A stretch of DNA of 64,000 bases from Cupriavidus sp. EM10 (GTDB lineage Bacteria; Pseudomonadota; Gammaproteobacteria; Burkholderiales; Burkholderiaceae), in contig NZ_CP076060.1 of assembly GCF_018729255.1 (NCBI RefSeq), positions 186,001 through 250,000 on the forward strand. The letters run 5' to 3'. Positions 1 through 8,802 of this stretch are shown here, piece by piece (position 1 is the stretch's first letter; every line of letters begins with the position of its first letter). Below the pieces are notes generated by a model. That model made no database searches, had not been told where the DNA came from, and saw only the letters and a program-made list of their open reading frames with translations. Both the position numbers and the translations under genes were made by a program.

Positions 1-266
1 CCCAGGTGAGGGCATTGATTGCGGAAAGGCGGGTCGTGTTTACCGCATCGGCTGCGCAGGGTCACCAGGCCATGTCGATGTCGCGCGCAGAGGCTTTGGC
101 GGTGGTGGAAAAGCTGGGATCGGCAGACTTCTACAAGAGCATGACGACGTATCGGGACCACCGCGTCTGGCAGGATGTGTATCACCCGAGCACACCTTAT
201 GGGAGCCTTTACGTGAAGTTGACCGTTCAGGACGATTTGCTCGTCGTGTCGTTCAAGGTACGGTGA
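1..266 (+). CDS. mqsR: MqsR-type mRNA interferase toxin, 5' end outside window
   Basis: Toxin of the MqsR/MqsA type II toxin-antitoxin system, a RelE-fold ribonuclease that cleaves mRNA at GCU/GCA sites. The C-terminal half carries the family signature DFYKSMTTY followed by WQDVY and ends VSFKVR, closely matching E. coli MqsR (about 98 aa). The frame is open to the left edge. A GTG at position 6 would give 86 aa, but the N-terminal strand of the family would then be short, so the true start probably lies before base 1. The stop overlaps the region just before mqsA, giving the usual toxin-first order. The operator and promoter are not in the window. Confidence 0.85.
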   Translation, partial: QVRALIAERRVVFTASAAQGHQAMSMSRAEALAVVEKLGSADFYKSMTTYRDHRVWQDVYHPSTPYGSLYVKLTVQDDLLVVSFKVR

Positions 267-301
267 TGGCGGCCCGCAGCGGCCGGAAGGATGGTGAGCG
301 A

Positions 302-703
302 ATGAGATGCCCGGAATGTGGCGGCGCGGATCTGGTCAAGGGGCGGCGTGACTTGCCTTATACCTATCGCGGGGAGTCGACTGTGGTCGAGGACGTGGAA
401 GGAGAGTGGTGCCCGCTTTGCGGCGAAGGAGTGCTTTCCCGTGAAGCGCACGAACGTCTCGACGACGTCGCGCTGGCCTTTAACAAGCAGGTCAACGCGT
501 CCTTGGTCGACCCCACTTTCATCGTCTCGGTGCGCAAGAAGCTGCGTCTGGACCAGAAGGAGGCCGGAGAAATTTTCGGCGGCGGCGTGAATGCGTTTTC
601 GCGCTATGAGACCGGGCGGACCAAGCCGCCCCTGTCTCTGGTCCAATTGCTCAAGCTGCTCGATCGCCACCCGGACCTGCTCGATGAGCTACGTGCTGGT
701 TGA
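302..703 (+). CDS. mqsA: MqsA-type antitoxin and transcriptional repressor
   Basis: Antitoxin that binds MqsR and represses its own operon. The 133-residue protein has the two-domain MqsA plan: an N-terminal zinc domain with Cys3, Cys6, Cys37 and Cys40 at exactly the E. coli positions, and a C-terminal XRE-like helix-turn-helix containing FGGGVNAFSRYE, with the DNA-contacting Asn97 and Arg101 preserved. The start at MRCPEC was chosen because it matches the family N-terminus; an in-frame ATG at 263 would add a basic 13-residue leader that other MqsA proteins lack. It begins 35 bases after the toxin stop. Confidence 0.93.
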   Translation: MRCPECGGADLVKGRRDLPYTYRGESTVVEDVEGEWCPLCGEGVLSREAHERLDDVALAFNKQVNASLVDPTFIVSVRKKLRLDQKEAGEIFGGGVNAFSRYETGRTKPPLSLVQLLKLLDRHPDLLDELRAG

Positions 704-730
704 AGGGGCTGAAAGCGCAGCACCGGTTCG

Positions 731-1507
731 TCACAACGGAAAATCGTAATCGATCGACAGCGGCGCGTGGTCGCTGAACTTTTCGTCCTTGTAGATCGCG
801 CAGGCCTTGGCCGTGGCGGCGATCCTGGCGGTGGTCAGGTGGTAGTCGATGCGCCATCCGACGTTCTTGGCGTAGGCCTGGCCGCGGTTGCTCCACCACG
901 TGTACTGTTCGGGGCGCGGGTCGAGCTGGCGGAAGACGTCGACGTAGCCGTGCGTGTCAAACAGGGCGCCGATCCACGCGCGCTCCTCGGGCAGGAAACC
1001 TGAGTTCTTGAGGTTGCCCTTCCAGTTCTTGATGTCGATTTCCTTGTGCGCGATGTTCACGTCACCGCACAGCACCACCTCGCGGCCGCTGGCCTTCAGT
1101 TGCAGCAGGTGAGGCAGGAACGCCTCCATGAAGCGGAACTTGGCGGCCTGGCGCTCTTCGCCGCTCGATCCCGACGGCACGTACACGGAAATCACCGCAA
1201 GGTGCGGATACTGCACTTCCACATAGCGGCCTTCGGCGTCGAATTCCGCGCAGCCAAATCCGGTGACCACGCGTTCGGGCTGGTGACGGGTGTACAGGCC
1301 CACGCCGCTGTAGCCCTTCTTCTCGGCGTAGTGGAAGTAGCCGTGATAACCATGCGGCGCAAGAAACGCCTCGGTCATGTCGGCTTCCTGGGCCTTGAGT
1401 TCCTGAACGCAGACCATGTCGGCGTCCTGCTTGCCCATCCACTCGAAGAAGCCCTTCTTGTGGGCCGAACGGATGCCGTTGAGGTTGGCGCTGATAATCC
1501 GTAACAT
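731..1507 (-). CDS. xthA: exodeoxyribonuclease III (AP endonuclease family)
   Basis: Mg-dependent 3'-5' exonuclease and AP endonuclease of base-excision repair. The 258-residue product starts MLRIISANLNGIRS and carries the exonuclease-endonuclease-phosphatase fold motifs: Asn8, Glu36 in VCVQELKAQ, GDVNIAH (catalytic Asp/Asn) near residue 150 and SDHAPL near the C-terminus (catalytic His). The frame stays open far upstream through the antisense of pyrE, but family alignment fixes the start at this ATG. It is divergent from pyrE with only 30 bp between the two start codons. Confidence 0.93.
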   Translation of the reverse strand: MLRIISANLNGIRSAHKKGFFEWMGKQDADMVCVQELKAQEADMTEAFLAPHGYHGYFHYAEKKGYSGVGLYTRHQPERVVTGFGCAEFDAEGRYVEVQYPHLAVISVYVPSGSSGEERQAAKFRFMEAFLPHLLQLKASGREVVLCGDVNIAHKEIDIKNWKGNLKNSGFLPEERAWIGALFDTHGYVDVFRQLDPRPEQYTWWSNRGQAYAKNVGWRIDYHLTTARIAATAKACAIYKDEKFSDHAPLSIDYDFPL

Positions 1508-1537
1508 CTCGGGAAATTTTGAATTCAGAGAGAAAAG

Positions 1538-2215
1538 ATGACGCAGCAGACGACGCCGGCCGACCTGAGCCAGACCTTTATCCGCTTTGCACTGGACGCA
1601 GGCGTGCTGTCTTTTGGCGAATTTGTCACCAAGGCTGGCCGCAAGTCGCCGTATTTCTTCAACGCAGGCCTGTTCAACCAGGGTGCGATGCTGGGCCAGG
1701 TGGCGCAATTCTACGCGAAGACCCTGATCACTTCGGGACTGCAGTTCGACGTGCTGTTCGGGCCGGCCTACAAGGGCATCACGCTGGCGTCGGCCACGGC
1801 CGTGGCGCTGGCCGGCATGGGTCGGGACGTGGGGTTTGCCTATAACCGGAAGGAAGCGAAGGACCACGGCGAAGGCGGCACGCTGGTGGGCGCGAAGCTG
1901 CAGGGCAAGGTGGTGATCGTCGACGACGTGATCTCGGCCGGCACCTCGGTGCGCGAGTCGATGCAGATGATCCGTGCCGCGGGCGCCGAGCCGGCCGCCG
2001 TGCTGATCGCGCTGGACCGCATGGAAAAGAGCGGTACCGCCGACAATATCGGCACCCATTCGGCCGTGCAGGACGTGCAGCGCGAATACGGCGTGCCGGT
2101 GATCGCCATCGCGTCGCTGAAGGACCTGCTGGCGTACCTGGATGCCTCGCAAGACCCCGCGCTCGGGAACTCTCGCGACGCTGTCGCTGCCTATCGTCAG
2201 AAATACGGCGTCTGA
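1538..2215 (+). CDS. pyrE: orotate phosphoribosyltransferase
   Basis: Converts orotate and PRPP to orotidine 5'-phosphate in de novo pyrimidine synthesis. At 225 aa it is close to the family length (213 in E. coli). The PRPP-binding loop [13 protein letters not shown] lies around residues 125-137, and the N-terminal [19 protein letters not shown] segment is typical. A GAGAGA ribosome-binding sequence sits just before the ATG. A rho-independent terminator follows directly, so pyrE appears monocistronic. Confidence 0.96.
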   Translation: MTQQTTPADLSQTFIRFALDAGVLSFGEFVTKAGRKSPYFFNAGLFNQGAMLGQVAQFYAKTLITSGLQFDVLFGPAYKGITLASATAVALAGMGRDVGFAYNRKEAKDHGEGGTLVGAKLQGKVVIVDDVISAGTSVRESMQMIRAAGAEPAAVLIALDRMEKSGTADNIGTHSAVQDVQREYGVPVIAIASLKDLLAYLDASQDPALGNSRDAVAAYRQKYGV

Positions 2216-2230
2216 CAGTTGCGTTGCACA

Positions 2231-2258
2231 CGGCCCCGAACGGGGCCGTTTTCATTTT
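2231..2258 (+). terminator. rho-independent terminator after pyrE
   Basis: A 7-bp GC stem CGGCCCC / GGGGCCG with loop GAAC is followed by TTTTCATTTT. It lies 15 bases after the pyrE stop and just before the patatin gene. Confidence 0.75.
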
Positions 2259-2266
2259 CAGGGAGC

Positions 2267-3601
2267 ATGGGCGTGGCGGAAAAGCGGCGGCAGGACCAGG
2301 AAGCGATCAAGCGCGAGATTGGCGAGCAAGGCGCGCCGCCTCAGGATTCGGCGGCCGACGCCGCCACCCCGGCCAAGGCGAAGCGGCCGGCGGCCAGGCG
2401 AAAGGCGCCGCCGCCCGAGCATTGCGCGCCCGATGCCCCGCCGCACGAGGGCCCCGCCCACGAAGCCTATGCGATCCGCGCGCTGGTGCTGCAGGGCGGC
2501 GGGGCGCTGGGCTCCTACCAGGCCGGGGTCTACCAGGGCCTGTCCGAGGGCGGCATCCATCCGAACTGGATTGCCGGGATCTCGATCGGCGCGCTGAACG
2601 CGGCAGTCATCGCCGGCAACCCGCCCGAAACGCGCGTGGCGCAGTTGCGCGCGTTCTGGGAATACATCTGCGCCCAGCCATGGCTGCCCGGGCTGCCGCT
2701 GGACCTGCTGACCGAGGCGGCGCCGATGTGGCCGGAGCCGATGCGCATCTGGTTCGATGGGATCAACGCCACGCGCGCGCTGCTGGAAGGCCAGCGGGGC
2801 TTCTTCTCGCCGCGCAATATCGCCGACTTGTGGTCGCGCTTCGAGGATCCAGGCAGCGCCAGCTACTACGACACCGCGCCGCTCAAGGCCACGCTGGAGC
2901 GTTTTGCCGATTTCGACCGCATCAACCGGCCGAGGGAAATGCGCGTGTCGGTGGGTGCGGTCAACGTGCGCACCGGCAATTTCGCGTACTTCGACAATAC
3001 CCGCATGACGCTGCGCGCCGAGCATTTCATGGCGTCGGGCGCGCTGCCGCCGGGCTTTCCGGCGGTGGAGATCGACGGCGAGTATTACTGGGATGGCGGG
3101 CTGGTCTCGAACACGCCGCTGCAGGAAGTGCTGGCCGCCCAGCCCCGGCGCGACGCGCTGATCTTCCAGGTGGACCTGTGGAGCGCCCGCGGCAAGCTGC
3201 CGCATAACCTGCTGGATGTGGCCGAGCGCCAGAAGGACATCCAGTACTCCAGCCGCACGCGCGCCATTACCGACGTCATGCGCGAGCAGCAAAACTATCG
3301 CCGCATGCTGAGCGAGCTGATGGCGCTGGTGCCGCCGTCAAAGCGCGATGACCCGTGGTACAAGCGCGCGGCCGACCATGCCTGCGACGCCCGCCGCAAC
3401 GTGATCCAGCTGATCTACCGCGACAAGAGCTTCGAAGGCAGCGCCAAGGACTACCAGTTTGGCGTTTTGACGATGCATGAGCACTGGTCCAGCGGGCTGG
3501 AGGATATCCGCGACACGCTCAAGCATCCGCACTGGCTGGCCATGCCCGGCCCCGAACGGCCGTTCGTCACGCACGATGTGCATCGCGGCAACGGCGACTG
3601 A
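2267..3601 (+). CDS. patatin-like phospholipase, DUF3734 type
   Basis: Predicted serine acyl hydrolase of the bacterial patatin family. After a charged, Ala/Lys/Pro-rich N-terminal stretch of about 65 residues comes the oxyanion loop GGGALGS (about residue 77), the nucleophile elbow GISIG (about 104) and the catalytic Asp in DGG (about 275). The C-terminal part resembles the DUF3734 extension found in this family. No signal peptide or membrane segment is visible. The ATG at 2267 is only one base from GGGAG; a GTG at 2273 has better spacing and is an equally good start. The substrate cannot be read from sequence. It ends 20 bp from the convergent ppk2. Confidence 0.87.
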   Translation: MGVAEKRRQDQEAIKREIGEQGAPPQDSAADAATPAKAKRPAARRKAPPPEHCAPDAPPHEGPAHEAYAIRALVLQGGGALGSYQAGVYQGLSEGGIHPNWIAGISIGALNAAVIAGNPPETRVAQLRAFWEYICAQPWLPGLPLDLLTEAAPMWPEPMRIWFDGINATRALLEGQRGFFSPRNIADLWSRFEDPGSASYYDTAPLKATLERFADFDRINRPREMRVSVGAVNVRTGNFAYFDNTRMTLRAEHFMASGALPPGFPAVEIDGEYYWDGGLVSNTPLQEVLAAQPRRDALIFQVDLWSARGKLPHNLLDVAERQKDIQYSSRTRAITDVMREQQNYRRMLSELMALVPPSKRDDPWYKRAADHACDARRNVIQLIYRDKSFEGSAKDYQFGVLTMHEHWSSGLEDIRDTLKHPHWLAMPGPERPFVTHDVHRGNGD

Positions 3602-3621
3602 AGGGCGCCGGTGAGCCCCGG

Positions 3622-4431
3622 TCATTCCACCGCGATCTTGGCCAGTTCAGGCTTGGGCGGCGGGTAGTCGGGCTTCATCTTGTCGAAGGCGGCCTTGAGG
3701 ATTTCGGCCACCATCAGGTTGCGGTGGCTCTTGGAGTCGGCCGGCACGATGAACCACGGGCTGTCGGCGGTGGCCGTGGCCGCGATGGCGTCCTCGTAGG
3801 CGGCCTGGTATTCCTTCCAGAATTTCCGCTCGGCCAGGTCCTGCATGTCGAACTTCCAGTGCTTCTGCGGATCGGCGATGCGTTCCTCCAGCCGCTGCTT
3901 CTGCTCGCCCTTCGAGATGTGCAGAAAACACTTGAGGATGGTGGTGCCGGTTTCCACAAGCATCTGTTCGAATTCGCGGATCTGCCGGTAGCGGCGCTTG
4001 CACTCGGCGTCGTCGATCCAGCCATGCACGCGCGTGATCAGCACGTCTTCGTAGTGGCTGCGGTTGAAGATCACGATCTCGCCCTTGCGCGGCACCTGCG
4101 CATGCACGCGCCACAGGTAGTCGCGCGCCAGTTCCTCGGGCGTGGGCGACTTGAAACTGGCCACGCGCACGCCCAGCGGATCGAAGCTGCGGAAGACCGA
4201 CCGCACGGTGCCGTCCTTGCCGCTGGTATCCATGCCCTGCAGCACGATCAGCAGCTTGTGCTGGTGCTCGGCGTAGAAGATGTCCTGCACGGCGTCGAGC
4301 TGGGTGGTCAGCTCGGCAAGATGCTCGTTGTCGGAAGTCTTGCTGCCGGTGGACAGCGGCTTGCTGCCGGCGTCGAAGCTGGCAAGCTTGAACTGCTTGC
4401 CCGAGGTGATGCGGAAATCGTCCAGGCTCAT
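3622..4431 (-). CDS. ppk2: polyphosphate kinase 2 family nucleotide phosphotransferase
   Basis: Uses inorganic polyphosphate to phosphorylate nucleotides (AMP, ADP or both; the substrate class cannot be settled by eye). The 269-residue single-domain protein has Walker A GMDTSGKDG at 66-74 and the Walker B region FNRSHYEDVL at about 122-131, both classic PPK2 motifs, plus a basic lid segment after residue 140. The start MSLDDF follows a GGAGAG ribosome-binding site. It lies 86 bp downstream of dapF on the same strand behind a GC hairpin, so co-transcription is possible but uncertain. Confidence 0.92.
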   Translation of the reverse strand: MSLDDFRITSGKQFKLASFDAGSKPLSTGSKTSDNEHLAELTTQLDAVQDIFYAEHQHKLLIVLQGMDTSGKDGTVRSVFRSFDPLGVRVASFKSPTPEELARDYLWRVHAQVPRKGEIVIFNRSHYEDVLITRVHGWIDDAECKRRYRQIREFEQMLVETGTTILKCFLHISKGEQKQRLEERIADPQKHWKFDMQDLAERKFWKEYQAAYEDAIAATATADSPWFIVPADSKSHRNLMVAEILKAAFDKMKPDYPPPKPELAKIAVE

Positions 4432-4484
4432 GGGCTCTCCGGGTGACGGGGCGCATGTGGCCATGCCGCCCCGCATTCCACACA

Positions 4485-4505
4485 GCCCCCGCCAGGCGCG
4501 GGGGC
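4485..4505 (-). terminator. GC-rich hairpin between dapF and ppk2
   Basis: An 8-bp perfect stem GCCCCCGC / GCGGGGGC with a 5-base loop lies just after the dapF stop. There is no T-run on either strand, so it may be a weak terminator, a pause site or an mRNA 3' stabiliser. Confidence 0.35.
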
Positions 4506-4517
4506 GAGCCCTAATGG

Positions 4518-5384
4518 TCAGGCACGGAGCGTGGACAGGTCAATAGACCCTTCGAATACGGTGGTAGCCGGGCCGGTCATCTGCACCGGCTGGCCCACGC
4601 CTTGCCAGGCGATGCTGAGGTCGCCCCCGTGGGTATGGACCTTGACCGGCGAATCGAGCAGGCCACGGCGAATGCCGGCCACCACGGCGGCGCAGGCGCC
4701 CGTGCCGCAGGCCAGCGTCTCGCCGGCGCCGCGCTCGAACACGCGCAGGTTGACCGTGTGGCGGTCGACGATGGCCATGAAGCCCGCGTTGACGCGATTC
4801 GGGAACGACTTGTGATGCTCGATCACGGGGCCATCCTGCAGCACGGGGAACTGCTCGACGTCGTCCACCACCTGCACGGCGTGCGGATTGCCCATCGACA
4901 CGGCGGAAATCCACTCGGTGCGGCCGTTGACTTCCAGACCGTACAGCGTGTCGTCGCCTTCGGTGCGTGTGGGCAGCCCATCGGCCAGGAACGGCACGCG
5001 GGCCGGCACCAGCTCGGGCGCGCCCATGTCCACCGTGACCTGGCCGTCGTCCTGCAGCGTCAGCGTGATCACGCCGTTCATGACTTCCACGCGCACGGAG
5101 CGCTTGTCTGTCATGCCCTTGTCGGTGACAAAGCGGACAAAGCAGCGGGCGCCGTTGCCGCAGTGCTCGACCTCGCCGCCATCCGAATTGAAGATGCGGT
5201 AACGGAAGTCGACATCGTCACGGTCCGATTTTTCGACGATCAGGATCTGGTCGGCACCAATGCCGAAATGGCGGCTGGCCAGCGCGCGCCACTGGGCGTC
5301 GGTGAGGTCGAGCTTCTGGTGGATGCCGTCCAGCACGATGAAATCGTTGCCGGCGCCGTGCATCTTGGTGAACTGGAGTTTCAT
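4518..5384 (-). CDS. dapF: diaminopimelate epimerase
   Basis: Interconverts LL- and meso-diaminopimelate for lysine and peptidoglycan synthesis, using two cysteines without cofactor. The 288-residue protein shows both active-site loops: EHCGNGARC (Cys75) and LACGTGACA (Cys226), plus KMHGAGNDF at the N-terminus. The frame extends far upstream inside the lpxL genes, but the ATG before KLQFTK matches the family start. It begins 14 bp after the preceding lpxL stop and is the third gene of the lpxL-lpxL-dapF operon, an order common in Burkholderiaceae. Confidence 0.95.
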   Translation of the reverse strand: MKLQFTKMHGAGNDFIVLDGIHQKLDLTDAQWRALASRHFGIGADQILIVEKSDRDDVDFRYRIFNSDGGEVEHCGNGARCFVRFVTDKGMTDKRSVRVEVMNGVITLTLQDDGQVTVDMGAPELVPARVPFLADGLPTRTEGDDTLYGLEVNGRTEWISAVSMGNPHAVQVVDDVEQFPVLQDGPVIEHHKSFPNRVNAGFMAIVDRHTVNLRVFERGAGETLACGTGACAAVVAGIRRGLLDSPVKVHTHGGDLSIAWQGVGQPVQMTGPATTVFEGSIDLSTLRA

Positions 5385-5398
5385 GGTGCCGATTGTAA

Positions 5399-6292
5399 TC
5401 AGTAGATGTCCGGTTCGCCGGGCGGCCGGTGCTTGAAGCGCTTGTGCACCCAGTAATAGTCGGCGATGCGCGGACGGATCGCCTCTTCGAAGAATGCATT
5501 CATGCGCCGGGTGTCGTCCGTGACACTTTCGCCAGGGTAATCGTCCCAGGGCGGCAGCAGGTGCAGCACATAGCCCTGGTAGTCGGGCAACTGCTCCGTG
5601 TAGATCGGCACCACCCGGGCGCCGGCCAGCCGCGCCAGGCGCGATACCGATGTCAGGGTCAGCGCCTGCACGCCGAAGAATGGCACGAATTCCGAATCGC
5701 GTTCGCCGAAGTCCATATCGGAAATCAGCTGCAGCGCCTCGCCCTTCTTCAGCGTGCGAAGGATGTTTCTCACGCTGTCGTTGCGCGAAATCATGTTGGC
5801 GCCGAAACGGCCGCGCGCCACCTTCAGGAAATCGTCGAACAGCCGGTTCTTCTGCACCGTGTACAGCGACGCGCCGGAGCGGCCGACGGTGTCGCGCAGG
5901 TGCATGGTCAGGCGGATGGCGCCGGCTTCCAGGCCCGACAGGTGCAGCGTCACCAGGATATGCGGCGTGCCGTCCAGCGCGGGCAGGTTGCCGTGGTCCT
6001 TGATCTGCACGAGACGGCGCATCTTGGCTTCGCCGCAGGTCCAGAAAATGCCGCCTTCGGCAAAGCTCCGGAACACCTTGCGGTACGTTTCGCGCGCCAT
6101 CGACTCGATCTCGGCGTCGCTCCGTTCCGGAAAGCACAGCCGCAGGTTGGCGCGTACCACCTCGCGGCGCGGGTTCGGCACCAGGTACAGGATGCTGCCC
6201 AGCGCCTCGCCAAAGCGGGCCACGAAGGCATACGGAAGTTTGCCCAGCACCGTCAGCAGGCCGATGCCGAGCCAGGTAAAGATGCGGCTCAT
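5399..6292 (-). CDS. lipid A biosynthesis acyltransferase (LpxL/HtrB family), copy 2
   Basis: Transfers a secondary acyl chain to Kdo2-lipid IVA at the inner membrane. The 297-residue protein has an N-terminal hydrophobic anchor (residues about 5-25), the HX4E catalytic box in HLSGLE and the downstream Asp/Arg region ([11 protein letters not shown]). Its ATG overlaps the stop of the upstream paralogue by 4 bp (ATGA), implying translational coupling. Whether it behaves as LpxL (lauroyl) or LpxM-like (myristoyl) cannot be told from sequence alone. Confidence 0.9.
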   Translation of the reverse strand: MSRIFTWLGIGLLTVLGKLPYAFVARFGEALGSILYLVPNPRREVVRANLRLCFPERSDAEIESMARETYRKVFRSFAEGGIFWTCGEAKMRRLVQIKDHGNLPALDGTPHILVTLHLSGLEAGAIRLTMHLRDTVGRSGASLYTVQKNRLFDDFLKVARGRFGANMISRNDSVRNILRTLKKGEALQLISDMDFGERDSEFVPFFGVQALTLTSVSRLARLAGARVVPIYTEQLPDYQGYVLHLLPPWDDYPGESVTDDTRRMNAFFEEAIRPRIADYYWVHKRFKHRPPGEPDIY

Positions 6293-7182
6293 CGATTCTC
6301 GTTGTTGGTGACCACGGGCGTGGCGTGGTCCATTTCCGGCGGCAGCCCGGCGCCTGCCGGCTGCTTGTAGCGGTTATATCCCCACAGATATTGCGTCGGA
6401 TCGATCACGATCAACTCTTCGATCGTCGCATTGATGACCGCCGACGCCGCAGCCGGGTCTTCGGGCAGCATGCCGCCATCGCACAGGACGCGCAGGTGCC
6501 CGCGATAGCCGGCGCCGCGCGGCAGGCGCTCGGCAAAGACCATCACGATGGGGGCGCGCGTCAATTGCTGCAGCCGGTGCACCAGCGTCATCGAATAGGC
6601 GGGCTTGCCGAAGAAAGGCGCCCAGGTGCCTTCGCCGCCGCTCGGGACCTGGTCGGGCAGGATGCCAACGGTCTCGCCGCGCTTGAGTGCCTTGACCAGC
6701 ATGCGCACGCCGCGCGGCGTGGCGGGCGCCATAGCCATATTGGGCCGCGTGCGCATCGTTTCGACGAATTCGCGCAGCCAGGGCTGGTGCGGCGGCTTGA
6801 ACAGCGACGTCACGCGGCGCACGCGCGCATGGTGCTGGGGCAGGACCTCGAAGCAGCCCAGGTGCGGGGTCAGGATGATCACGCCGTTCCCGGCGGCGCC
6901 CAGGCGGGCCGTCTCGGCCCACATCTCGTCGAAGCCTTCCGTGTGGGCGACCAGCGTCTTGCGGCTCCAGAAGTACGGCATCTCGATGATCATCCGGCCC
7001 GTATTGCGGGCCGCTTCCGCCAGCATGGCGTCGGTGGCGTGCGGGTAGGCGTGCCGGAAATTTTCCTTGAGCCGGCGGCCATAGCGGCCGGGCAGTCGCG
7101 CCACCAGCAGTCCCAATGCCCCGCCGATGGCGTGCAGCACGCGCAGGGGCAGGCGGGAAATGAGCCAGAACAGGAAGGTCAT
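6289..7182 (-). CDS. lipid A biosynthesis acyltransferase (LpxL/HtrB family), copy 1
   Basis: Paralogue of the next gene and first gene of the operon, also 297 aa. It has an N-terminal hydrophobic segment ([19 protein letters not shown]) and the HX4E box in TPHLGCFEV, then [12 protein letters not shown], typical of the family. The start MTFLFW matches the family. The reading frame is open for another 68 codons upstream, through an 11-bp tandem repeat array, but no family member has that extension. Two tandem acyltransferases suggest that both secondary acylations of lipid A are encoded here. Confidence 0.88.
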   Translation of the reverse strand: MTFLFWLISRLPLRVLHAIGGALGLLVARLPGRYGRRLKENFRHAYPHATDAMLAEAARNTGRMIIEMPYFWSRKTLVAHTEGFDEMWAETARLGAAGNGVIILTPHLGCFEVLPQHHARVRRVTSLFKPPHQPWLREFVETMRTRPNMAMAPATPRGVRMLVKALKRGETVGILPDQVPSGGEGTWAPFFGKPAYSMTLVHRLQQLTRAPIVMVFAERLPRGAGYRGHLRVLCDGGMLPEDPAAASAVINATIEELIVIDPTQYLWGYNRYKQPAGAGLPPEMDHATPVVTNNENR

Positions 7183-7186
7183 GTCG

Positions 7187-7241
7187 GTGCGAATAGGGTA
7201 CGAAGCGGGTGCGAATCGGGTGCGAATCGGGTGCGATCGGG
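7187..7241. repeat. five imperfect 11-bp tandem repeats in the lpxL leader
   Basis: Five consecutive 11-mers begin at 7187, 7198, 7209, 7220 and 7231, with consensus GTGCGAATCGG; copies 3 and 4 are identical. The array ends 4 bases from the lpxL start codon, so on the minus strand it forms the mRNA segment just upstream of translation start. Confidence 0.85.
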
Positions 7242-7330
7242 GTCGGGCCGGAACCGCGCAAAAACCGTAAAAGCAGTCAGGGATTTCTGAGTAACGCCGG
7301 TTTCCTGCCGTTATTTGGAGGATTGGCGGC

Positions 7331-7359
7331 CTGCAACGAAAGCGGCAGGGCGGTATAAT
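7331..7359 (+). promoter_or_regulatory. sigma-70 promoter of metK
   Basis: A perfect TATAAT -10 box lies at 7354-7359, with a weak -35 (CTGCAA, 7331-7336) at 17-bp spacing. Transcription would start near 7366, immediately before the proposed riboswitch and about 125 bases before the metK start codon. Confidence 0.6.
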
Positions 7360-7367
7360 AACCGCCA

Positions 7368-7443
7368 TCGCCGAGTTAACTGACAACTTGCGGGGCGACG
7401 CTGCTCTGACGGAGCGGCCTAAATACCGCTAAAGCGTCGCCGC
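7368..7443 (+). promoter_or_regulatory. candidate SAM-II-like riboswitch in the metK leader
   Basis: The RNA can form an H-type pseudoknot of SAM-II layout. P1 is TCGCC (7368-7372) with GGCGA (7394-7398). The loop contains CTTGCGG (7387-7393), whose GCGG pairs with CCGC (7426-7429), embedded in TAAAT-acc-GCTAAA (7420-7433), which resembles the conserved 3' half of SAM-II aptamers. An extra hairpin GCTC/GAGC (7403-7415) would make it a long-loop variant. A competing 9-bp perfect helix pairs 7394-7402 with 7433-7441 and would destroy P1, giving a plausible on/off switch. What is seen is base pairing and motif resemblance; the class assignment is inference. Confidence 0.5.
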
Positions 7444-7491
7444 ACCGTTTCCGAGGGTGGCGCGCAATAGCCAACCTGGAGAAACTAGATC

Positions 7492-8655
7492 GTGTCGAAC
7501 GATTTCCTCTTTACTTCGGAATCTGTCTCCGAAGGCCATCCCGACAAAGTCGCTGACCAGATTTCGGACGCCGTCCTGGACGCCATCCTTGCCCAGGACA
7601 AGTACGCCCGTGTGGCCGCCGAAACGCTTTGCAATACCGGTCTGGTAGTGCTGGCAGGTGAAATCACCACGACCGCAAACGTCGACTACATTCAGGTCGC
7701 ACGTGACACCATCAAGCGCATCGGCTACGACAACACCGACTACGGCATCGACTACAAGGGTTGTGCCGTGCTGGTCGCCTACGACAAGCAGTCGCCGGAC
7801 ATCGCCCAGGGCGTGGACCGCGCATCGGACGACTACCTGAACCAGGGCGCCGGCGACCAGGGCCTGATGTTCGGCTACGCCTGCGACGAGACGCCGGAGC
7901 TGATGCCGTTCCCGATCTATTACTCGCACCGCCTGGTCGAGCGCCAGTCGCAACTGCGCCGCGATGGCCGCCTGCCCTGGCTGCGCCCGGATGCGAAGTC
8001 GCAGGTGACGGTGCGCTACGTGGACGGCCGTCCGCACAGCGTGGACACCGTGGTGCTGTCGACCCAGCATTCGCCGGACATCTCGCAGGCGCAGATCCGC
8101 GAGGCCGTGATCGAGGAGATCATCAAGCCCGTGCTGCCGGCCGACATGCTGAAGGAAACCAAATACCTGGTGAACCCGACCGGCCGTTTCGTGATCGGTG
8201 GCCCGCAAGGCGACTGTGGCCTGACCGGCCGCAAGATCATCGTCGACACCTACGGCGGTGCTTCGCCGCACGGCGGTGGCGCGTTCTCGGGCAAGGATCC
8301 GTCGAAGGTCGACCGCTCGGCCGCCTATGCTGCCCGCTACGTGGCCAAGAACGTGGTGGCCGCCGGCCTGGCGCGCCAGTGCCAGGTGCAGGTCAGCTAC
8401 GCCATCGGCGTGGCCCGCCCGATCAACGTGACCGTGTACACGGAAGGCACCGGCAAGATTTCGGACGAGAAGATCGCCGAACTGGTGCAGGAGCATTTCG
8501 ACCTGCGCCCCAAGGGCATCGTGGCGATGCTCGACCTGCTGCGTCCGATCTACGAAAAGACCGCCGCCTACGGCCACTTTGGCCGCGAAGAGCCGGAATT
8601 CTCGTGGGAAGCCACCGACAAGGCCGCCATCCTGCGCGCTGCCGCCGGCCTGTAA
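7492..8655 (+). CDS. metK: S-adenosylmethionine synthetase
   Basis: Makes SAM from methionine and ATP in the cytosol. The 387-residue protein has the family signatures GHPDK near the N-terminus, [14 protein letters not shown] (about 120-133) and the [16 protein letters not shown] loop. It starts with GTG, preceded by CTGGAG at good spacing. It is transcribed from a strong promoter through a structured leader proposed as a SAM riboswitch, which would give product feedback. A strong terminator follows, so it is monocistronic. Confidence 0.97.
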   Translation: MSNDFLFTSESVSEGHPDKVADQISDAVLDAILAQDKYARVAAETLCNTGLVVLAGEITTTANVDYIQVARDTIKRIGYDNTDYGIDYKGCAVLVAYDKQSPDIAQGVDRASDDYLNQGAGDQGLMFGYACDETPELMPFPIYYSHRLVERQSQLRRDGRLPWLRPDAKSQVTVRYVDGRPHSVDTVVLSTQHSPDISQAQIREAVIEEIIKPVLPADMLKETKYLVNPTGRFVIGGPQGDCGLTGRKIIVDTYGGASPHGGGAFSGKDPSKVDRSAAYAARYVAKNVVAAGLARQCQVQVSYAIGVARPINVTVYTEGTGKISDEKIAELVQEHFDLRPKGIVAMLDLLRPIYEKTAAYGHFGREEPEFSWEATDKAAILRAAAGL

Positions 8656-8693
8656 GCGCCGCTGGCCGCTTGCGAACCCGCAAGGCTGCATGA

Positions 8694-8728
8694 CCCCGCC
8701 GGTCCTCACGGACCCGCGGGGTTTTTTG
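8694..8728 (+). terminator. rho-independent terminator after metK
   Basis: An outer stem CCCCGC / GCGGGG encloses an inner GGTCC / GGACC stem and is followed by TTTTTT. Confidence 0.8.
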
Positions 8729-8802
8729 TTGCGCCGGCGCCACCGGGGGCGCGCGGCCTCGTGGGGGTAAAATCCGGTCAACCTGAAATTATCGGAATTG
8801 CC

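Noticed and set aside
7394..7441. Intrinsic terminator formed by the 9-bp helix in the metK leader
   Set aside because: No T-run follows the helix; it is kept only as the competing structure of the proposed riboswitch.
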